Assembly: GCF_900107775.1 (NCBI RefSeq)
Contig: NZ_FNRF01000006.1
Span: forward strand, 124,001 to 188,000
Length of the DNA stretch: 64,000 bases
Reading direction: 5' to 3'
Source of the DNA: Xylanibacter ruminicola
GTDB taxonomy: Bacteria; Bacteroidota; Bacteroidia; Bacteroidales; Bacteroidaceae
Positions within the stretch are counted from its first letter, which is position 1. Each line of letters opens with the position of its first letter. Below, in pieces: positions 44,405 through 56,096 of the stretch. The notes below the pieces were generated by a model. It saw nothing but the letters and a program-made list of their open reading frames with translations. It had not been told where the DNA came from and searched no databases. Position numbers and translations under genes: made by a program.

Positions 44405-45764
44405 ATTCGAAATTGCAATCCTTATAATCGTCGTTCAGTCGGGTATAAGTGCTCTTAATCTTATCTACTACCCACTGATGGATACGGTCCTCACGACGCT
44501 TATTCAGTACCACGTCCTTCATAATCTGGAAGTCCTCGGTTACAGAAGCCTTATGACCATCGGTACGACTCTTCAGCTTAGCAATCACACACACGGTCTT
44601 TCCACGCTGGTTAATCATCTGGAAGGCATTCGATATCTCGCCCACCTTCAGTGTATCAACAGCCTTGGCTATCTCGGCTGGCAGGTCCTGCATACGGAAC
44701 TTTGATGAGGTCTTACCTGTACGCATCTGATCGGTACTCAGCAGTCCCTTGGCATTACGCGTATCCTTATCGTCAGAAATCAGCGAGGCAGCATCCTCAA
44801 AGCTGAATTTCTCAGCACGCAGGTCGGCTGCGATAGAATCCAGACGCCCCAAAGCACGGTCAACAGCTTCCTGCGACACCACTGGCTTACGCAGGATATG
44901 ACGTACGTTCACCTTATCACCACGCTTCTCAATCAGCTGAATGATATGGAAACCAAACTCCGACTCAACAATCTTCGACACCTTTTTGGGATCAGTAAGA
45001 TTGAAAGCTACAGCAGCAAAGGCTGGATCGAGGGTACCACGCCCCATCAAACCGAGCTCACCACCACGACGAGCCGAACCAGGATCCTCAGAATATAACT
45101 GTGCTAAAGTCTGGAATCGGGTTTCACCCTTATTTACACGCTCTGTATAGTTACGCAGTTCATCCTTTACACGGTTCAGTTCTTCCTGCTCAATTTTTGG
45201 GGTAAGCTGCACAATCTGTACTTCAACCTCGGTAGGAACAAAAGGCAGACTATCCTGTGGTAGGGCACTGAAATAGCGACGAACCTCAGCAGGTGTGACG
45301 GCAATATCCTCAACAAGCTTCTGCTTCATTTTCTGAACCATCTGACGATCTTTCATCTCCTCGCGCAGGTCGGCACGAATCTGTGTCAGGTTCTGGTGCT
45401 TGTACTCCTCGAGGCGCTCACGCGATCCATCAACCATCTCGAGCCAGTAGCTAATCTGCTGCTCTACCTCCTGTGCCACATCGGCATCGGTCACCTCAAT
45501 ACTATCGATCTGAGCCTGGTGTTTGAATAGTTTCTGAACCGCAATCTGCTCAGGAATAGTGCAGTCGGGGTTACCACTCCATTTTACACCTTCCATAGCC
45601 GACTGCATACGCAGGGCTTCAACATCCGAACGGAGGATGGCTTCATCGCCAACTACCCATACCACTTCGTCAATGACGGTACCAATAGAATCCTTCTTCT
45701 GGGCTGTAGCTACTAAGGGCAAGGCCAGAAGCACCAGTGTCATTACTTTCTTTATAATACTCAT
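44385..45764 (-). CDS. Periplasmic peptidylprolyl isomerase, SurA-like
   Basis: 459 residues. Signal peptide (VMTLVLLALPLVATA), an N-terminal helical chaperone region with the SurA_N pattern IDEVVWVVGDEAILRSDVE, and a central parvulin domain (LYSEDPGSARRGGELGLMGRG, then VESEFGFHIIQLIEKRGDKV), with a second degraded parvulin-like segment after it. It helps outer-membrane proteins fold; the pairing with an OstA-like gene (LPS transport) fits envelope assembly. It overlaps the next isomerase (upstream) by four bases and OstA by 20, so the three are one unit. Confidence 0.9.
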   Translation of the reverse strand: MSIIKKVMTLVLLALPLVATAQKKDSIGTVIDEVVWVVGDEAILRSDVEALRMQSAMEGVKWSGNPDCTIPEQIAVQKLFKHQAQIDSIEVTDADVAQEVEQQISYWLEMVDGSRERLEEYKHQNLTQIRADLREEMKDRQMVQKMKQKLVEDIAVTPAEVRRYFSALPQDSLPFVPTEVEVQIVQLTPKIEQEELNRVKDELRNYTERVNKGETRFQTLAQLYSEDPGSARRGGELGLMGRGTLDPAFAAVAFNLTDPKKVSKIVESEFGFHIIQLIEKRGDKVNVRHILRKPVVSQEAVDRALGRLDSIAADLRAEKFSFEDAASLISDDKDTRNAKGLLSTDQMRTGKTSSKFRMQDLPAEIAKAVDTLKVGEISNAFQMINQRGKTVCVIAKLKSRTDGHKASVTEDFQIMKDVVLNKRREDRIHQWVVDKIKSTYTRLNDDYKDCNFEYEGWIK

Positions 45765-47196
45765 AGATGTTTATTTACAGTTTTCAATATTTCTTGATTC
45801 ACTTCTACATGATAACGATGACGTAAGGCATCAACCCACTCCTGCTCCAGGTAATCCTGCAGATCCTCAACCACTTGCTGACGCACATCCTGATAGTTAT
45901 CCGGACGCTTCAGTTTCTTGCCATACACAGCGTCGATGGGATAATTAGCATCAGGTGTTGAACTGGTAGCCTGCTTAAACACCATCTTATCAATGGTAGG
46001 ATTATCGCCAAGTTTAAACAGTCCTTTCTCCACACGGATGCGTATCACAGAATCGGGGTTAAAGGTAGTACGCAAAGCCTCTGCCCACTGATCGAAAGGC
46101 AGATTCTTTACACATTGCTTTACAGCCTTTACATCTTGCTTGGTTTTCACGTGGTAAGCAATACCGCGGTAACGGGGTTCCTTCCATGTGTATTTCTTTT
46201 TATGGGTGTCGAACCAAGCCTTCAGTGCAATTTCATCATTCTGGGCTTTGCTCCACACCTCACGGTTGCTGATTTCGTAAAGCAGCAAACCATCGTGATA
46301 CTCTTTAAACAGATATTTCAGCTCGATATTGACAGCAGCTACCGAATCGGCTTTCTGCTGCATCACATCGTTGGCCTTCAGTTTTCCTGCCGACGCCGCC
46401 ACACGGTTACGTAACTTCATATCTGCTATCTCGTTACGGATACCATGACGCTCAAGCGATGCAATGATGCCCTGTTTCAACGAGTCGAATGGTTCCAGTT
46501 GCTTACGTTCTTTCATTAAGATGATGTGGTAACCAACAGGACTCAGGAATGGCTGACTCAACTGACCTGGTGCCAGCGAATAAGCCACATCCTCGAACTC
46601 CTTCTGTGTTTGTGAAGGAGCAATCCAAGGCAGTTCGCCTCCACGGACAGCCGAACCAGTATCTTCAGAAACCTTCTTGGCCAATTCCGCGAAATCTGCT
46701 CCTGCTTGCAGTGCACGATAAACAGAATCGATACGCTGGTGTATCTTTTCCTGCTGCTGAACGGTAGCTTGTGTCGACAACTTTAACAGGATGTGCGCTG
46801 GGCGTACCAATCCTCTCGAGCCAATCATCGCCTGAGTGCGGTCGTACATCTGTCGGGCCTGATCAAGCACCTCGGCATCGGTCACCATCGTTGGACGAAC
46901 CTGCTGGTCGCGATACATCTGGTATTCCTGACGGAACGACGACAGCGTATCAAGCTTAGCATCAAGGGCTGCAGCCACCTTCAGCTTATAATTTATAAAT
47001 AAGGTGACATACTCATCCACCGACAGCTTGTCGATTACCCCTTCGCCATTGTTCTTATTGTACGAATACTCGAACTCCGAACGAGAAACAGGAACACCGG
47101 CCACGGTCATTACAACCGGGTCGGTAGTCTGTGCCATTGTTTGCTGCGAGGTTATCGCAGCAAACAATGAAAGGGCTATGGTGAGTTGTCTCATCA

Positions 47197-47197
<1 letters not shown>
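45761..47197 (-). CDS. Periplasmic peptidylprolyl isomerase, PpiC/SurA-like
   Basis: 478 residues. Signal peptide ending near Gln-Gln-Thr-Met-Ala, then an N-terminal module starting VMTVAGVPVSRSEFEYSYNK, typical of Bacteroidota PpiC proteins. A parvulin domain is seen about residues 120-225 (ARQMYDRTQAMIGSRGLVRP then SEDTGSAVRGGELPWIAPS and YHIILMKERK). The C-terminal half has no isomerase motif. Assists periplasmic folding. It begins at the guaB stop (shared A of TAATG) and overlaps the next gene by four bases. ATG47194 is an alternative start. Confidence 0.88.
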
Positions 47198-48693
<1,496 letters not shown>

Positions 48694-48716
48694 TTAATTC
48701 TTCAAATCTTCAATTC

Positions 48717-50897
48717 TTAGTTCGCCATCTCCGAAATGAACTTAATGCGTACCAGTCGGATCTCGTCTTCCGAGTAGTCCTCGCCAAGCTCTTCCTCAGC
48801 CACACTCAACTTATCGGTTTCGCTCTCGGCAAAGTAGTCGTAGATATCATCTACGTGATCTTCATCCATTACCTCCTCAAGGAAGTAATCAATATCCAGT
48901 TTAGTACCGCTATAAACGATAGCCTCAACCTCGTCGAGCAGTTCCTCGAACTCAATACCCTGTGCTTCAGCGATATCGTCGAGTGCTATCTGACGGTCGA
49001 TACTCTGGATAATCTTAACTTTCAGCATTGACTTTTTAGCAACGGTACGCACGCGCATGTCAACCTGACGTTCAATCTCATTCTCTTCGCAGTAGGCCTT
49101 AATCAGGTCTACAAACTCCTGAGCATAAGGCTGCTTAACCTTACCTTCACCCACACCCTGGATACACTTCAACTCCTCAAGGGTGATAGGATAGTCGGTT
49201 GCCATCTGGTCGATCGACACATCCTGGAAGATAACGTAAGGCGGACGACCTAACTGTCTCGAAACCTTCTTACGAAGATCAAGCAACATAGCAGTCAGCA
49301 CGGGATCAAGAGCGCTTAAACCACCCTCCTGATCGGTCGACTCATAGTCGTCGTTAAACTCAGCATCCTTCACGATCATAAACGATTTGGGAGCCTTAAT
49401 AAACTTCTTACCAGCGGCAGTCAGCTTCAGTAGTCCGTAGTTCTCCACCTCTTTACGCAGGTAGCCGGCTATCAGCGCCTGACGGATTACTGGGTTCCAA
49501 ATCTTCTCATCGTCATCAGCTCCAGCACCAAACAGTTCCTGCTCGTCATGATGATGAGCTAAGATCTCTTCGGTAGGTTTGCCGATAATAAAGTCAATCA
49601 CATAGTCCGAGCGGAAGTTTTCCTTGATAACCTGAATTGTCTTCAGTACAATAACCAACTGTTCCTGTGCCTCGATCTTGGTCTTGGGGTGCAGACAGTT
49701 ATCGCAGTTACCACAGTTGTCCTTCTCATAGGTTTCACCAAAGTAGTGCAACAACATCTTACGACGACAAACCGACGTCTCAGCATAGGCAGCCGTCTCA
49801 ACCAACAACTGACGACCAATATCCTGCTCGGCCACAGGTTTACCCTCCATAAACTTATCGAGCTTCTGCAAGTCCTTATATGAGTAGAAGGCCAAGCAGA
49901 TACCCTCGCCACCGTCACGTCCGGCACGACCAGTTTCCTGATAATAGCCTTCCAACGACTTAGGTATGTCATAGTGAATCACAAAGCGTACATCGGGCTT
50001 ATCGATTCCCATACCAAAGGCGATGGTAGCCACAATCACATCGATATTCTCCATCAGGAACTCATCCTGGGTATTCGAACGTGTATTCGAGTCAAGTCCA
50101 GCATGATAGGCAGCAGCCTTAATACCATTCACACGCAGGATCTCGGCCAACTCTTCTACCTTCTTTCTCGACAGGCAGTAGATAATGCCACTCTTTCCTG
50201 GGTGCTGCTTAATGAACTTGATGATATCCTTATCTACATTCGCAGTCTTTGGACGTACCTCGTAATAGAGATTCGGACGGTTGAACGAGCTTTTGAATTC
50301 AGCAGCATCGACAATACCAAGGTTTTTCTTGATATCAGTACGAACCTTATCGGTAGCAGTAGCCGTAAGCGCAATGATAGGTGCCTTACCTATTTCATTA
50401 ACGATAGGACGGATTTTGCGATACTCAGGACGGAAATCGTGGCCCCATTCTGAAATACAGTGAGCCTCATCGATGGCATAGAAAGAGATCTTAACCGAAC
50501 GTAGGAACTCTACGTTCTCCTCTTTTGTCAACGACTCTGGAGCAACATATAACAGTTTGGTTCTACCAGCCATCACATCCGATTTCACCTGATCGATTGC
50601 CGCTTTGTTCAGCGACGAGTTCAAGTAGTGGGCAGTGCCCTCGGTTTCGCTCATGCTGGTAATCACATCCACCTGATTCTTCATCAGCGCAATCAGCGGC
50701 GAAATCACAATGGCTGTACCCTCCATCAGTAGCGAGGGCAACTGGTAGCACAATGATTTTCCACCGCCCGTTGGCATCAGCACAAAGGTATCGTTACCAT
50801 CCATTAGGTTCTGGATAATACGCTCCTGATCGCCTTTGAATGTGTCGAATCCAAAGTACTTCTTCAGGGCTGCTGTGAGATTCATCTTTTCGCTCAT
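48717..50897 (-). CDS. recQ: ATP-dependent DNA helicase RecQ
   Basis: 726 residues. Helicase core with Walker A PTGGGKSLCYQLP, motif II DEAH in YAIDEAHCISEWGHDFRPEYR, motif VI QETGRAGRDG, then the RecQ zinc domain (Cys in CRRKMLLHYFG, CGNCDNC), a winged helix and an HRDC-like domain (ELKCIQGVGEGKVKQPYAQE). The acidic C-terminal 100 residues after HRDC are longer than in E. coli RecQ (about 610 residues), as usual in Bacteroidota. 3'-5' helicase for recombination and fork repair. It starts 13 bases after clpX. Confidence 0.95.
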   Translation of the reverse strand: MSEKMNLTAALKKYFGFDTFKGDQERIIQNLMDGNDTFVLMPTGGGKSLCYQLPSLLMEGTAIVISPLIALMKNQVDVITSMSETEGTAHYLNSSLNKAAIDQVKSDVMAGRTKLLYVAPESLTKEENVEFLRSVKISFYAIDEAHCISEWGHDFRPEYRKIRPIVNEIGKAPIIALTATATDKVRTDIKKNLGIVDAAEFKSSFNRPNLYYEVRPKTANVDKDIIKFIKQHPGKSGIIYCLSRKKVEELAEILRVNGIKAAAYHAGLDSNTRSNTQDEFLMENIDVIVATIAFGMGIDKPDVRFVIHYDIPKSLEGYYQETGRAGRDGGEGICLAFYSYKDLQKLDKFMEGKPVAEQDIGRQLLVETAAYAETSVCRRKMLLHYFGETYEKDNCGNCDNCLHPKTKIEAQEQLVIVLKTIQVIKENFRSDYVIDFIIGKPTEEILAHHHDEQELFGAGADDDEKIWNPVIRQALIAGYLRKEVENYGLLKLTAAGKKFIKAPKSFMIVKDAEFNDDYESTDQEGGLSALDPVLTAMLLDLRKKVSRQLGRPPYVIFQDVSIDQMATDYPITLEELKCIQGVGEGKVKQPYAQEFVDLIKAYCEENEIERQVDMRVRTVAKKSMLKVKIIQSIDRQIALDDIAEAQGIEFEELLDEVEAIVYSGTKLDIDYFLEEVMDEDHVDDIYDYFAESETDKLSVAEEELGEDYSEDEIRLVRIKFISEMAN

Positions 50898-50910
50898 ATA
50901 TTATAGTTAG

Positions 50911-52155
50911 TTAGGCTTCCAACTTCTGGAGGTATGATTTATCAAGCTGCTTACTTACGTAATCAGCCGTCACATTGAATTTCTTAGTTTTCTTCGAGGG
51001 CAGGTCGTACATAGCGTCCATCATCACACTCTCAACAATAGAACGCAGTCCGCGAGCACCAAGTTTGTACTCTACAGCCTTGTCAACCAGTGTGTCGAGT
51101 GCCTCCTGATCGAAGGTCAACGCAACACCATCCATCTCAAACAATTTCTTATACTGACGGATGATAGAATTCTTTGGCTCAGTCAGGATTCTTTCCAATG
51201 CCTTACGATCCAACGGATTCAGATGTGTGAGCACTGGCAAACGACCGATAATCTCAGGAATAAGTCCGAACGACTTCAGATCCTGGGGAACGATATACTT
51301 CATCAAATCGTTCTTATCAATCTTTCTGACGTTGGTTACTGAGTTATAGCCTACCACATGGGTGTTCATACGCTGCGCAATTTTACGCTCAATACCATCA
51401 AAGGCGCCACCGCATATAAACAGGATATTACGGGTATCCACATGGATGTAATCCTGATCAGGGTGCTTACGGCCACCCTTAGGTGGTACATTTACCATGG
51501 TACCCTCTAATAATTTCAACAATCCCTGCTGTACACCTTCACCACTAACATCACGGGTGATAGAAGGGTTGTCACTTTTGCGAGCAATCTTATCGATCTC
51601 GTCGATAAACACGATACCGCGCTGAGCAGCCTCAACATTATAATCGGCCACCTGCAACAATCGTGACAATATGCTTTCTACGTCCTCACCTACGTAACCA
51701 GCCTCGGTAAACACCGTAGCATCCACAATGGTAAAGGGCACATCAAGCAGTTTAGCTATGGTACGAGCCAGTAGGGTTTTACCTGTACCGGTACTTCCTA
51801 CCATAATAATATTACTCTTCTCGATCTCTACGCCATCATCATCAACGGGCTGCTGCAAACGTTTGTAGTGGTTGTAAACAGCCACAGCCAAGTAGCGCTT
51901 GGCATCGTCCTGACCAATAACATACTGGTCGAGATACTCCTTGATTTCCTTGGGTTTGGGTACTTTCAGGGCTTCGGGCTTCTTGGCAGCTTTTTCTTTC
52001 TGCTTGGCAACAGGAGCCTCTCGCAGGTTATCACTTACAATCTGATAAGCCTGCTCCACACAGTTCTCGCAAATCTGACCATTCAGGCCCGAGATCAACA
52101 GCTTTACCTCGTTTTCGCCTCTACCGCAGAAACTACATACTTTCTTCATCGGCAT
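50911..52155 (-). CDS. clpX: ClpX, AAA+ unfoldase of the ClpXP protease
   Basis: 414 residues. N-terminal C4 zinc-binding domain (CSFCGRGE ... CENC), Walker [14 protein letters not shown], Walker [16 protein letters not shown], pore loop GYVGEDVES and the IGF-like ClpP-docking loop region. It unfolds tagged proteins and feeds ClpP. ATG52155 shares its A with the clpP stop (TAATG), so translation is coupled; ATG52149 is also possible. Confidence 0.97.
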   Translation of the reverse strand: MPMKKVCSFCGRGENEVKLLISGLNGQICENCVEQAYQIVSDNLREAPVAKQKEKAAKKPEALKVPKPKEIKEYLDQYVIGQDDAKRYLAVAVYNHYKRLQQPVDDDGVEIEKSNIIMVGSTGTGKTLLARTIAKLLDVPFTIVDATVFTEAGYVGEDVESILSRLLQVADYNVEAAQRGIVFIDEIDKIARKSDNPSITRDVSGEGVQQGLLKLLEGTMVNVPPKGGRKHPDQDYIHVDTRNILFICGGAFDGIERKIAQRMNTHVVGYNSVTNVRKIDKNDLMKYIVPQDLKSFGLIPEIIGRLPVLTHLNPLDRKALERILTEPKNSIIRQYKKLFEMDGVALTFDQEALDTLVDKAVEYKLGARGLRSIVESVMMDAMYDLPSKKTKKFNVTADYVSKQLDKSYLQKLEA

Positions 52156-52823
52156 TATTTCTTCCGTGTCAGCACCTCGTCAATCATTCCGTAAGCCTTT
52201 GCTTCCTCAGCCGTCATCCAATAGTTACGGTCAGAGTCGGCATAAACCTTATCGTATGGTGTATGCGAATGTTCCGAGATAATGGTGTATAACTCTTTCT
52301 TGAACTTTAAAATCTCCTTGGCCTCGATCTCAATATCCGAAGCCTGCCCCTGCACACCACCCAGAGGCTGGTGAATCATCACACGACTGTGGGGCAGAGC
52401 CGAACGCTTTCCCTCGGCACCAGCCACAAGCAGCACGGCACCCATAGATGCAGCCATACCTGTACAGATGGTCGCCACGTCGCTAGTGATAAACTGCATA
52501 GTATCATAGATACCCAAACCGGCAGTAACACTACCACCAGGTGAGTTGATATAAATAGAGATATCCTTACCAGGGTCGGTTGAATCCAGGAACAGCAGCT
52601 GTGCCTGCAATGTGTTGGCGGTATAATCGTCTATCTGAGTACCAAGGAAAATGATACGGTCCATCATCAGGCGTGAGAACACATCCATCTGAGTCACGTT
52701 CAACTGACGCTCCTCTAGGATATAGGGATTCAAGTACTGGTTCTGGGCCTTGATTACATCATCGACCACCAGACCGTTCATTCCTAAATGCTGTACAGCA
52801 TACTTTCTGAAATCATTATTCAT
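52155..52823 (-). CDS. clpP: ClpP serine protease
   Basis: 222 residues. The catalytic triad regions are visible: Ser in [11 protein letters not shown], His in [13 protein letters not shown], and Asp in the C-terminal stretch [18 protein letters not shown]. The [21 protein letters not shown] segment is the oligomer/oxyanion region. It forms the tetradecameric protease shared by ClpX (next gene) and ClpA (35991). Its own promoter and flanking inverted repeat are listed separately. Confidence 0.98.
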   Translation of the reverse strand: MNNDFRKYAVQHLGMNGLVVDDVIKAQNQYLNPYILEERQLNVTQMDVFSRLMMDRIIFLGTQIDDYTANTLQAQLLFLDSTDPGKDISIYINSPGGSVTAGLGIYDTMQFITSDVATICTGMAASMGAVLLVAGAEGKRSALPHSRVMIHQPLGGVQGQASDIEIEAKEILKFKKELYTIISEHSHTPYDKVYADSDRNYWMTAEEAKAYGMIDEVLTRKK

Positions 52824-52857
52824 ACTATCAATTCCTTTCTTTTAAATATAGAGAAAA

Positions 52858-52918
52858 GGTTATCGACCTTCCTCATCTTGCGTTTGGGACACAAAGATAA
52901 TACAAAAAGTCGATAACC
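52858..52918. repeat. 10-bp inverted repeat flanking the clpP -7 box
   Basis: GGTTATCGAC (52858-52867) and GTCGATAACC (52909-52918), exact complements 41 bases apart. The promoter box lies between them. Confidence 0.85.
52892..52899 (-). promoter_or_regulatory. -7 box for clpP
   Basis: Minus-strand TATCTTTG, 69 bases before the ATG; the -33 position has no clear TTTG, which may mean activator or operator control. Confidence 0.6.
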
Positions 52919-52919
52919 C

Positions 52920-52948
52920 TCGTATTTTAGGGGTTATTTTTTCCTAAA
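52920..52948 (-). terminator. Weak terminator after trigger factor
   Basis: Minus strand AACCCCT ... GAGGGTT around an AT-rich loop, preceded by an A run. Only a short stem; it may attenuate rather than stop transcription into clpP. Confidence 0.4.
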
Positions 52949-52953
52949 AAAGC

Positions 52954-54315
52954 TTATTTTTCTGTCATAAGCTTATTAAACTCCTCAAATGTGACCTCTT
53001 TTGCATTCAGCTTAACCACATTTTTGAGGGCTTCAGTAAGCTTAACGTCAACAGCACGATCAACGAAGTTGTCGATATTCTCGCGCTTCTTGAGCTGCTC
53101 GTTGGCATAGTTCTCCAGAACATCATCGGGCACATTGCTCATACCGTACTGAGCAAACTGAGCACGCATAGCCTCCTTGGCTACGTTCTTAATGTCAGCC
53201 TCCTCAACCTTGATATTCTGAGCGGCAACCAGCTGCTCCTTAATCAGGTGCCAAGCCAGCTCCTTGATGCTACCCTCGAAGTTCTTCTCTACGAAGTCAG
53301 CACCCTTATCCTGGTTGTTCTGCAACATAACACGCTTCAGCAGAGCCTCTGGGAACTCCAGCTTACCAACCTTCTTCTCCATGTGCTTACGAACATCGAG
53401 CATGAACTTATAATCGCTATTCTGCTGCAACTGTGGAGCAATGCTCTCAGCAATCTTAGCACGGAAAGCCTTCTCGTCCTTAACCTCACCCTCACCGAAC
53501 ACACGGTCGAAGAGCTTCTGGTCAACCTCAGCAGGCTGGAAGTGACGAATCTCAGTAATCTGGAAGCTGAAGTCAGCATTCAGGTCCTTTACCTCCTCCT
53601 TCTTAACCTTCAGCAGGGCAGCAACCTCAGCATCGTTATCGGGGTAAGCTTTCTTGGGGTTGAAAGTAATGATGTCGCCAGCCTTAGCACCGTCGAACAG
53701 CTTCTTCTGGTCGTCGGCCTTGATGTAAGCAGGCATAACCATAGCAGCCTCGGTAGTGATACCACCTTCCTTGGTGTTACCATTCTCGTCAAGCTCGCGC
53801 ATGTCACCAGTCAGTGTGTCGTTACCGCTGAACACCTCAGCCTTTACGAACTCACCAGCCTGCGATGCATACATCTGTACCTGATCGTCGAGCATCTTAT
53901 CATCAACCTTGATGGTGTAATAGTCAATCTTATCTCTGCCAGTCAACTCAGCCTTGAACTCGGGAGCAACGGCAATATCGAACACGAATGTCAGATCATC
54001 GGCGTTCTCAAAGTCCTGGGGCACCTGCTTCTCCTGATTTGGAAGGGGCTCACCCAGCATCTGGATTTTGTTCTCACGAACATACTCATACAGCTTCTCG
54101 CCCAGCAACTTGTTAACCTCGTCAACCTTCACTGCTGTGCCATACTGCTTCTTAATCATTCCCATGGGAACCATACCTGGACGGAATCCAGGAACCTGTA
54201 CCTTCTTACGATAATTCTTCAGCTGCTTCTCTACTGCATCCTGATAATCTGCCTTCTCAACGGTCATAGTCAACAGACCATTGATCTTGTCGGCGCACTC
54301 AAACGAAATTTTCAT
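52954..54315 (-). CDS. tig: Trigger factor
   Basis: 453 residues. Ribosome-associated chaperone that meets nascent chains. N-terminal ribosome-binding domain with the tail loop GFRPGMVPMGMIKKQYG; the consensus is GFRxGKxP, so Lys is replaced by Met here. It continues with a middle domain (about 140-240) and a helical C-terminal cradle (ENFEGSIKELAWHLIKEQLV and following). The PPIase-like middle domain is degenerate, as usual in Bacteroidota. It precedes clpP-clpX, the conserved chaperone-protease order. Confidence 0.95.
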   Translation of the reverse strand: MKISFECADKINGLLTMTVEKADYQDAVEKQLKNYRKKVQVPGFRPGMVPMGMIKKQYGTAVKVDEVNKLLGEKLYEYVRENKIQMLGEPLPNQEKQVPQDFENADDLTFVFDIAVAPEFKAELTGRDKIDYYTIKVDDKMLDDQVQMYASQAGEFVKAEVFSGNDTLTGDMRELDENGNTKEGGITTEAAMVMPAYIKADDQKKLFDGAKAGDIITFNPKKAYPDNDAEVAALLKVKKEEVKDLNADFSFQITEIRHFQPAEVDQKLFDRVFGEGEVKDEKAFRAKIAESIAPQLQQNSDYKFMLDVRKHMEKKVGKLEFPEALLKRVMLQNNQDKGADFVEKNFEGSIKELAWHLIKEQLVAAQNIKVEEADIKNVAKEAMRAQFAQYGMSNVPDDVLENYANEQLKKRENIDNFVDRAVDVKLTEALKNVVKLNAKEVTFEEFNKLMTEK

Positions 54316-54359
54316 CTTCTTATGTACTTATTTATAATATATATTCAAATATTGGGGTG

Positions 54360-54367
54360 CAAAAGTA
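54360..54367 (-). promoter_or_regulatory. -7 box for tig
   Basis: Minus-strand TACTTTTG, 44 bases before the ATG; a poor GTTG lies 17 bases upstream. Confidence 0.55.
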
Positions 54368-54404
54368 CAAAAAAACGGCGTAACCAACACCGATTTTTCA
54401 ATTT

Positions 54405-55202
54405 TTAACTTTTCTCTGCCTGCTCCTTGGCATTACGTTCCATCTCTATCTGTTGGAAATTCTTCTTTCTCAATTCGAACGATTCCGTCAGATATTTTTC
54501 TCGCACTATCTGGTTGGCCGCCAGTTCTTCTGGCGTTCCTTGGAACAATATCCTACCCTCAAACAACAGATAAGCACGATCAGTAATTGCCAGCGTCTCA
54601 TCCACATTATGGTCGGTAATCAGAATACCGATGTTCAGATATTTCAGCTTATATACAATCTGCTGGATATCCTCCACAGCGATAGGGTCGACACCAGCAA
54701 AAGGCTCGTCAAGCATGATAAACTTAGGTTCGATAGCCAGACAGCGGGCAATCTCAGTACGTCGACGCTCACCTCCCGACAATCGGTCACCTAAATTCTT
54801 ACGAACCTTTTCCAGTCGGAACTCCCTAATCAGCTCCTCCAGTTTATTCAACTGATAGTCGCGAGGTTTGCCAGTCATTTCCAGCACCGAGAGGATATTA
54901 TCCTCTACAGTCATCTTACGGAACACGCTGGCCTCCTGAGCCAGATAGCCAATACCGGCACGGGCACGTTTGTAAACAGGGAATTTGGTAACATCCTCCT
55001 CACCCAGATAGATATGGCCACCATTAGGAACGATCAGTCCAGTGGTCATATAGAACGAGGTTGTCTTACCAGCACCGTTAGGCCCCAGCAGTCCCACAAT
55101 CTCACCCTGCTTCACATCGAAGCTCACATCGTTAACCACCGTGCGCTTACCGTAGCGTTTCACGAGGCCTTCTGTTCGTAGTACAATACGCTCTTCTTCC
55201 AT
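54405..55202 (-). CDS. lptB: LPS export ABC transporter ATP-binding protein LptB
   Basis: 265 residues from ATG55202; a TTG 12 bases upstream would lie inside the promoter. Walker [15 protein letters not shown]-loop [12 protein letters not shown], signature [15 protein letters not shown], Walker [16 protein letters not shown], switch His in [10 protein letters not shown]. The [13 protein letters not shown] segment is typical of LptB. It powers extraction of lipopolysaccharide from the inner membrane with LptF/G (not in the window) and an OstA-like bridge (42803). The -7 box at 55212-55219 predicts a six- to ten-base leader. Confidence 0.95.
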   Translation of the reverse strand: MEEERIVLRTEGLVKRYGKRTVVNDVSFDVKQGEIVGLLGPNGAGKTTSFYMTTGLIVPNGGHIYLGEEDVTKFPVYKRARAGIGYLAQEASVFRKMTVEDNILSVLEMTGKPRDYQLNKLEELIREFRLEKVRKNLGDRLSGGERRRTEIARCLAIEPKFIMLDEPFAGVDPIAVEDIQQIVYKLKYLNIGILITDHNVDETLAITDRAYLLFEGRILFQGTPEELAANQIVREKYLTESFELRKKNFQQIEMERNAKEQAEKS

Positions 55203-55211
55203 AATCGGCTG

Positions 55212-55219
55212 CAAAGGTA
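55212..55219 (-). promoter_or_regulatory. -7 box for lptB
   Basis: TACCTTTG, ten bases from the ATG; no TTTG at the -33 distance because the adjacent inverted repeat occupies that place. Confidence 0.6.
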
Positions 55220-55230
55220 CAAAAAATAAG

Positions 55231-55304
55231 GCACGGATTACACGGATTACACGGATTTTTTCAAATTTTTATTATTAATCTGTGTTAATCCGTGTAATCC
55301 GTGC
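55231..55304. repeat. GGATTACACGG-type inverted repeat between divergent genes
   Basis: Left arm 55231-55257 is GCACGGATTACACGGATT continued by a further CACGGATT unit; right arm 55277-55304 is its complement with 18 exact bases and one insertion plus one change. The spacer is AT-rich. The unit GGATTACAC is repeated in each arm. It could form a cruciform, or a hairpin in either transcript. Confidence 0.88.
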
Positions 55305-55316
55305 AAAAAAAATAAC

Positions 55317-55324
55317 TACCTTTG
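55317..55324 (+). promoter_or_regulatory. -7 box for mlaE
   Basis: TACCTTTG, 25 bases before the ATG. The -33 position falls in the right arm of the inverted repeat and shows no TTTG. Confidence 0.6.
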
Positions 55325-55349
55325 CACCCGAATAATTAGTTTGTTTGCA

Positions 55350-56096
55350 ATGTTATTACATAAATGGCTGACCACCTTTGGTCGATATTTGATGCTGATG
55401 GGTCGTGTTTTCTCACGCCCTGAGCGTATGAGAATGTTCTTGAAACAGTATATTACCGAGATGACCCAGTTAGGCATCAATTCTATCGGCATCGTACTCA
55501 TCATCTCATTTTTCATCGGAGCTGTTATCTGTATTCAGATGAAATTGAATATTCAGAGTCCCTGGATGCCACGCTGGGTTGCCGGCTACACTACCCGCGA
55601 GATTCTGCTTTTGGAGTTCTCAAGTTCTATCATGTGTTTGATCCTGGCGGGAAAAGTGGGTTCTAACATCGCCTCCGAGCTAGGCACAATGCGTGTTACC
55701 CAGCAAATCGACGCACTCGAGATTATGGGTATCAACTCTGCCTGTTACCTCATCCTGCCCAAAATTATCGGTCTGCTCACCATCATGCCATTCCTGGTCA
55801 TCTTCTCATCGGCCACGGGCATCATTGGTGCATACGGCACGGCCTATTTAGGGCATATCATCGCCCCCGACGACCTGACGGCTGGACTGCAACATGCATT
55901 TATCCCTTGGTTCGTATGGATGAGTATCATCAAAAGTCAGTTTTTCGCATTTATCATCTCCAGTGTGCCAGCCTTCTGCGGCTACACGGTCGAGGGTGGT
56001 AGCGTAAACGTAGGTAAGGCATCAACCGATGCCGTTGTCACCTCAAGCGTACTCATTCTGTTTTCAGATGTTTTCTTAACCCAGTTACTGTCATGA
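55350..56096 (+). CDS. mlaE: MlaE-family ABC transporter permease
   Basis: 248 residues. ATG55350 is preferred to the in-frame TTG55341. About five to six helices; conserved MlaE/DUF140 segments are PRWVAGYTTREILLLEFSSS, LAGKVGSNIASELGTMRVTQ and QIDALEIMGINSACYLILPK. Inner-membrane permease of a phospholipid-transport system (Mla type, maintaining outer-membrane asymmetry). Four bases of overlap with the ATPase gene. The MlaD substrate-binding protein is not adjacent. Confidence 0.93.
   Translation: MLLHKWLTTFGRYLMLMGRVFSRPERMRMFLKQYITEMTQLGINSIGIVLIISFFIGAVICIQMKLNIQSPWMPRWVAGYTTREILLLEFSSSIMCLILAGKVGSNIASELGTMRVTQQIDALEIMGINSACYLILPKIIGLLTIMPFLVIFSSATGIIGAYGTAYLGHIIAPDDLTAGLQHAFIPWFVWMSIIKSQFFAFIISSVPAFCGYTVEGGSVNVGKASTDAVVTSSVLILFSDVFLTQLLS

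Noticed and set aside
53248..54408. 386-codon plus-strand frame
   Set aside because: Antisense shadow of trigger factor; Leu/Ser-rich composition is typical of such shadows.
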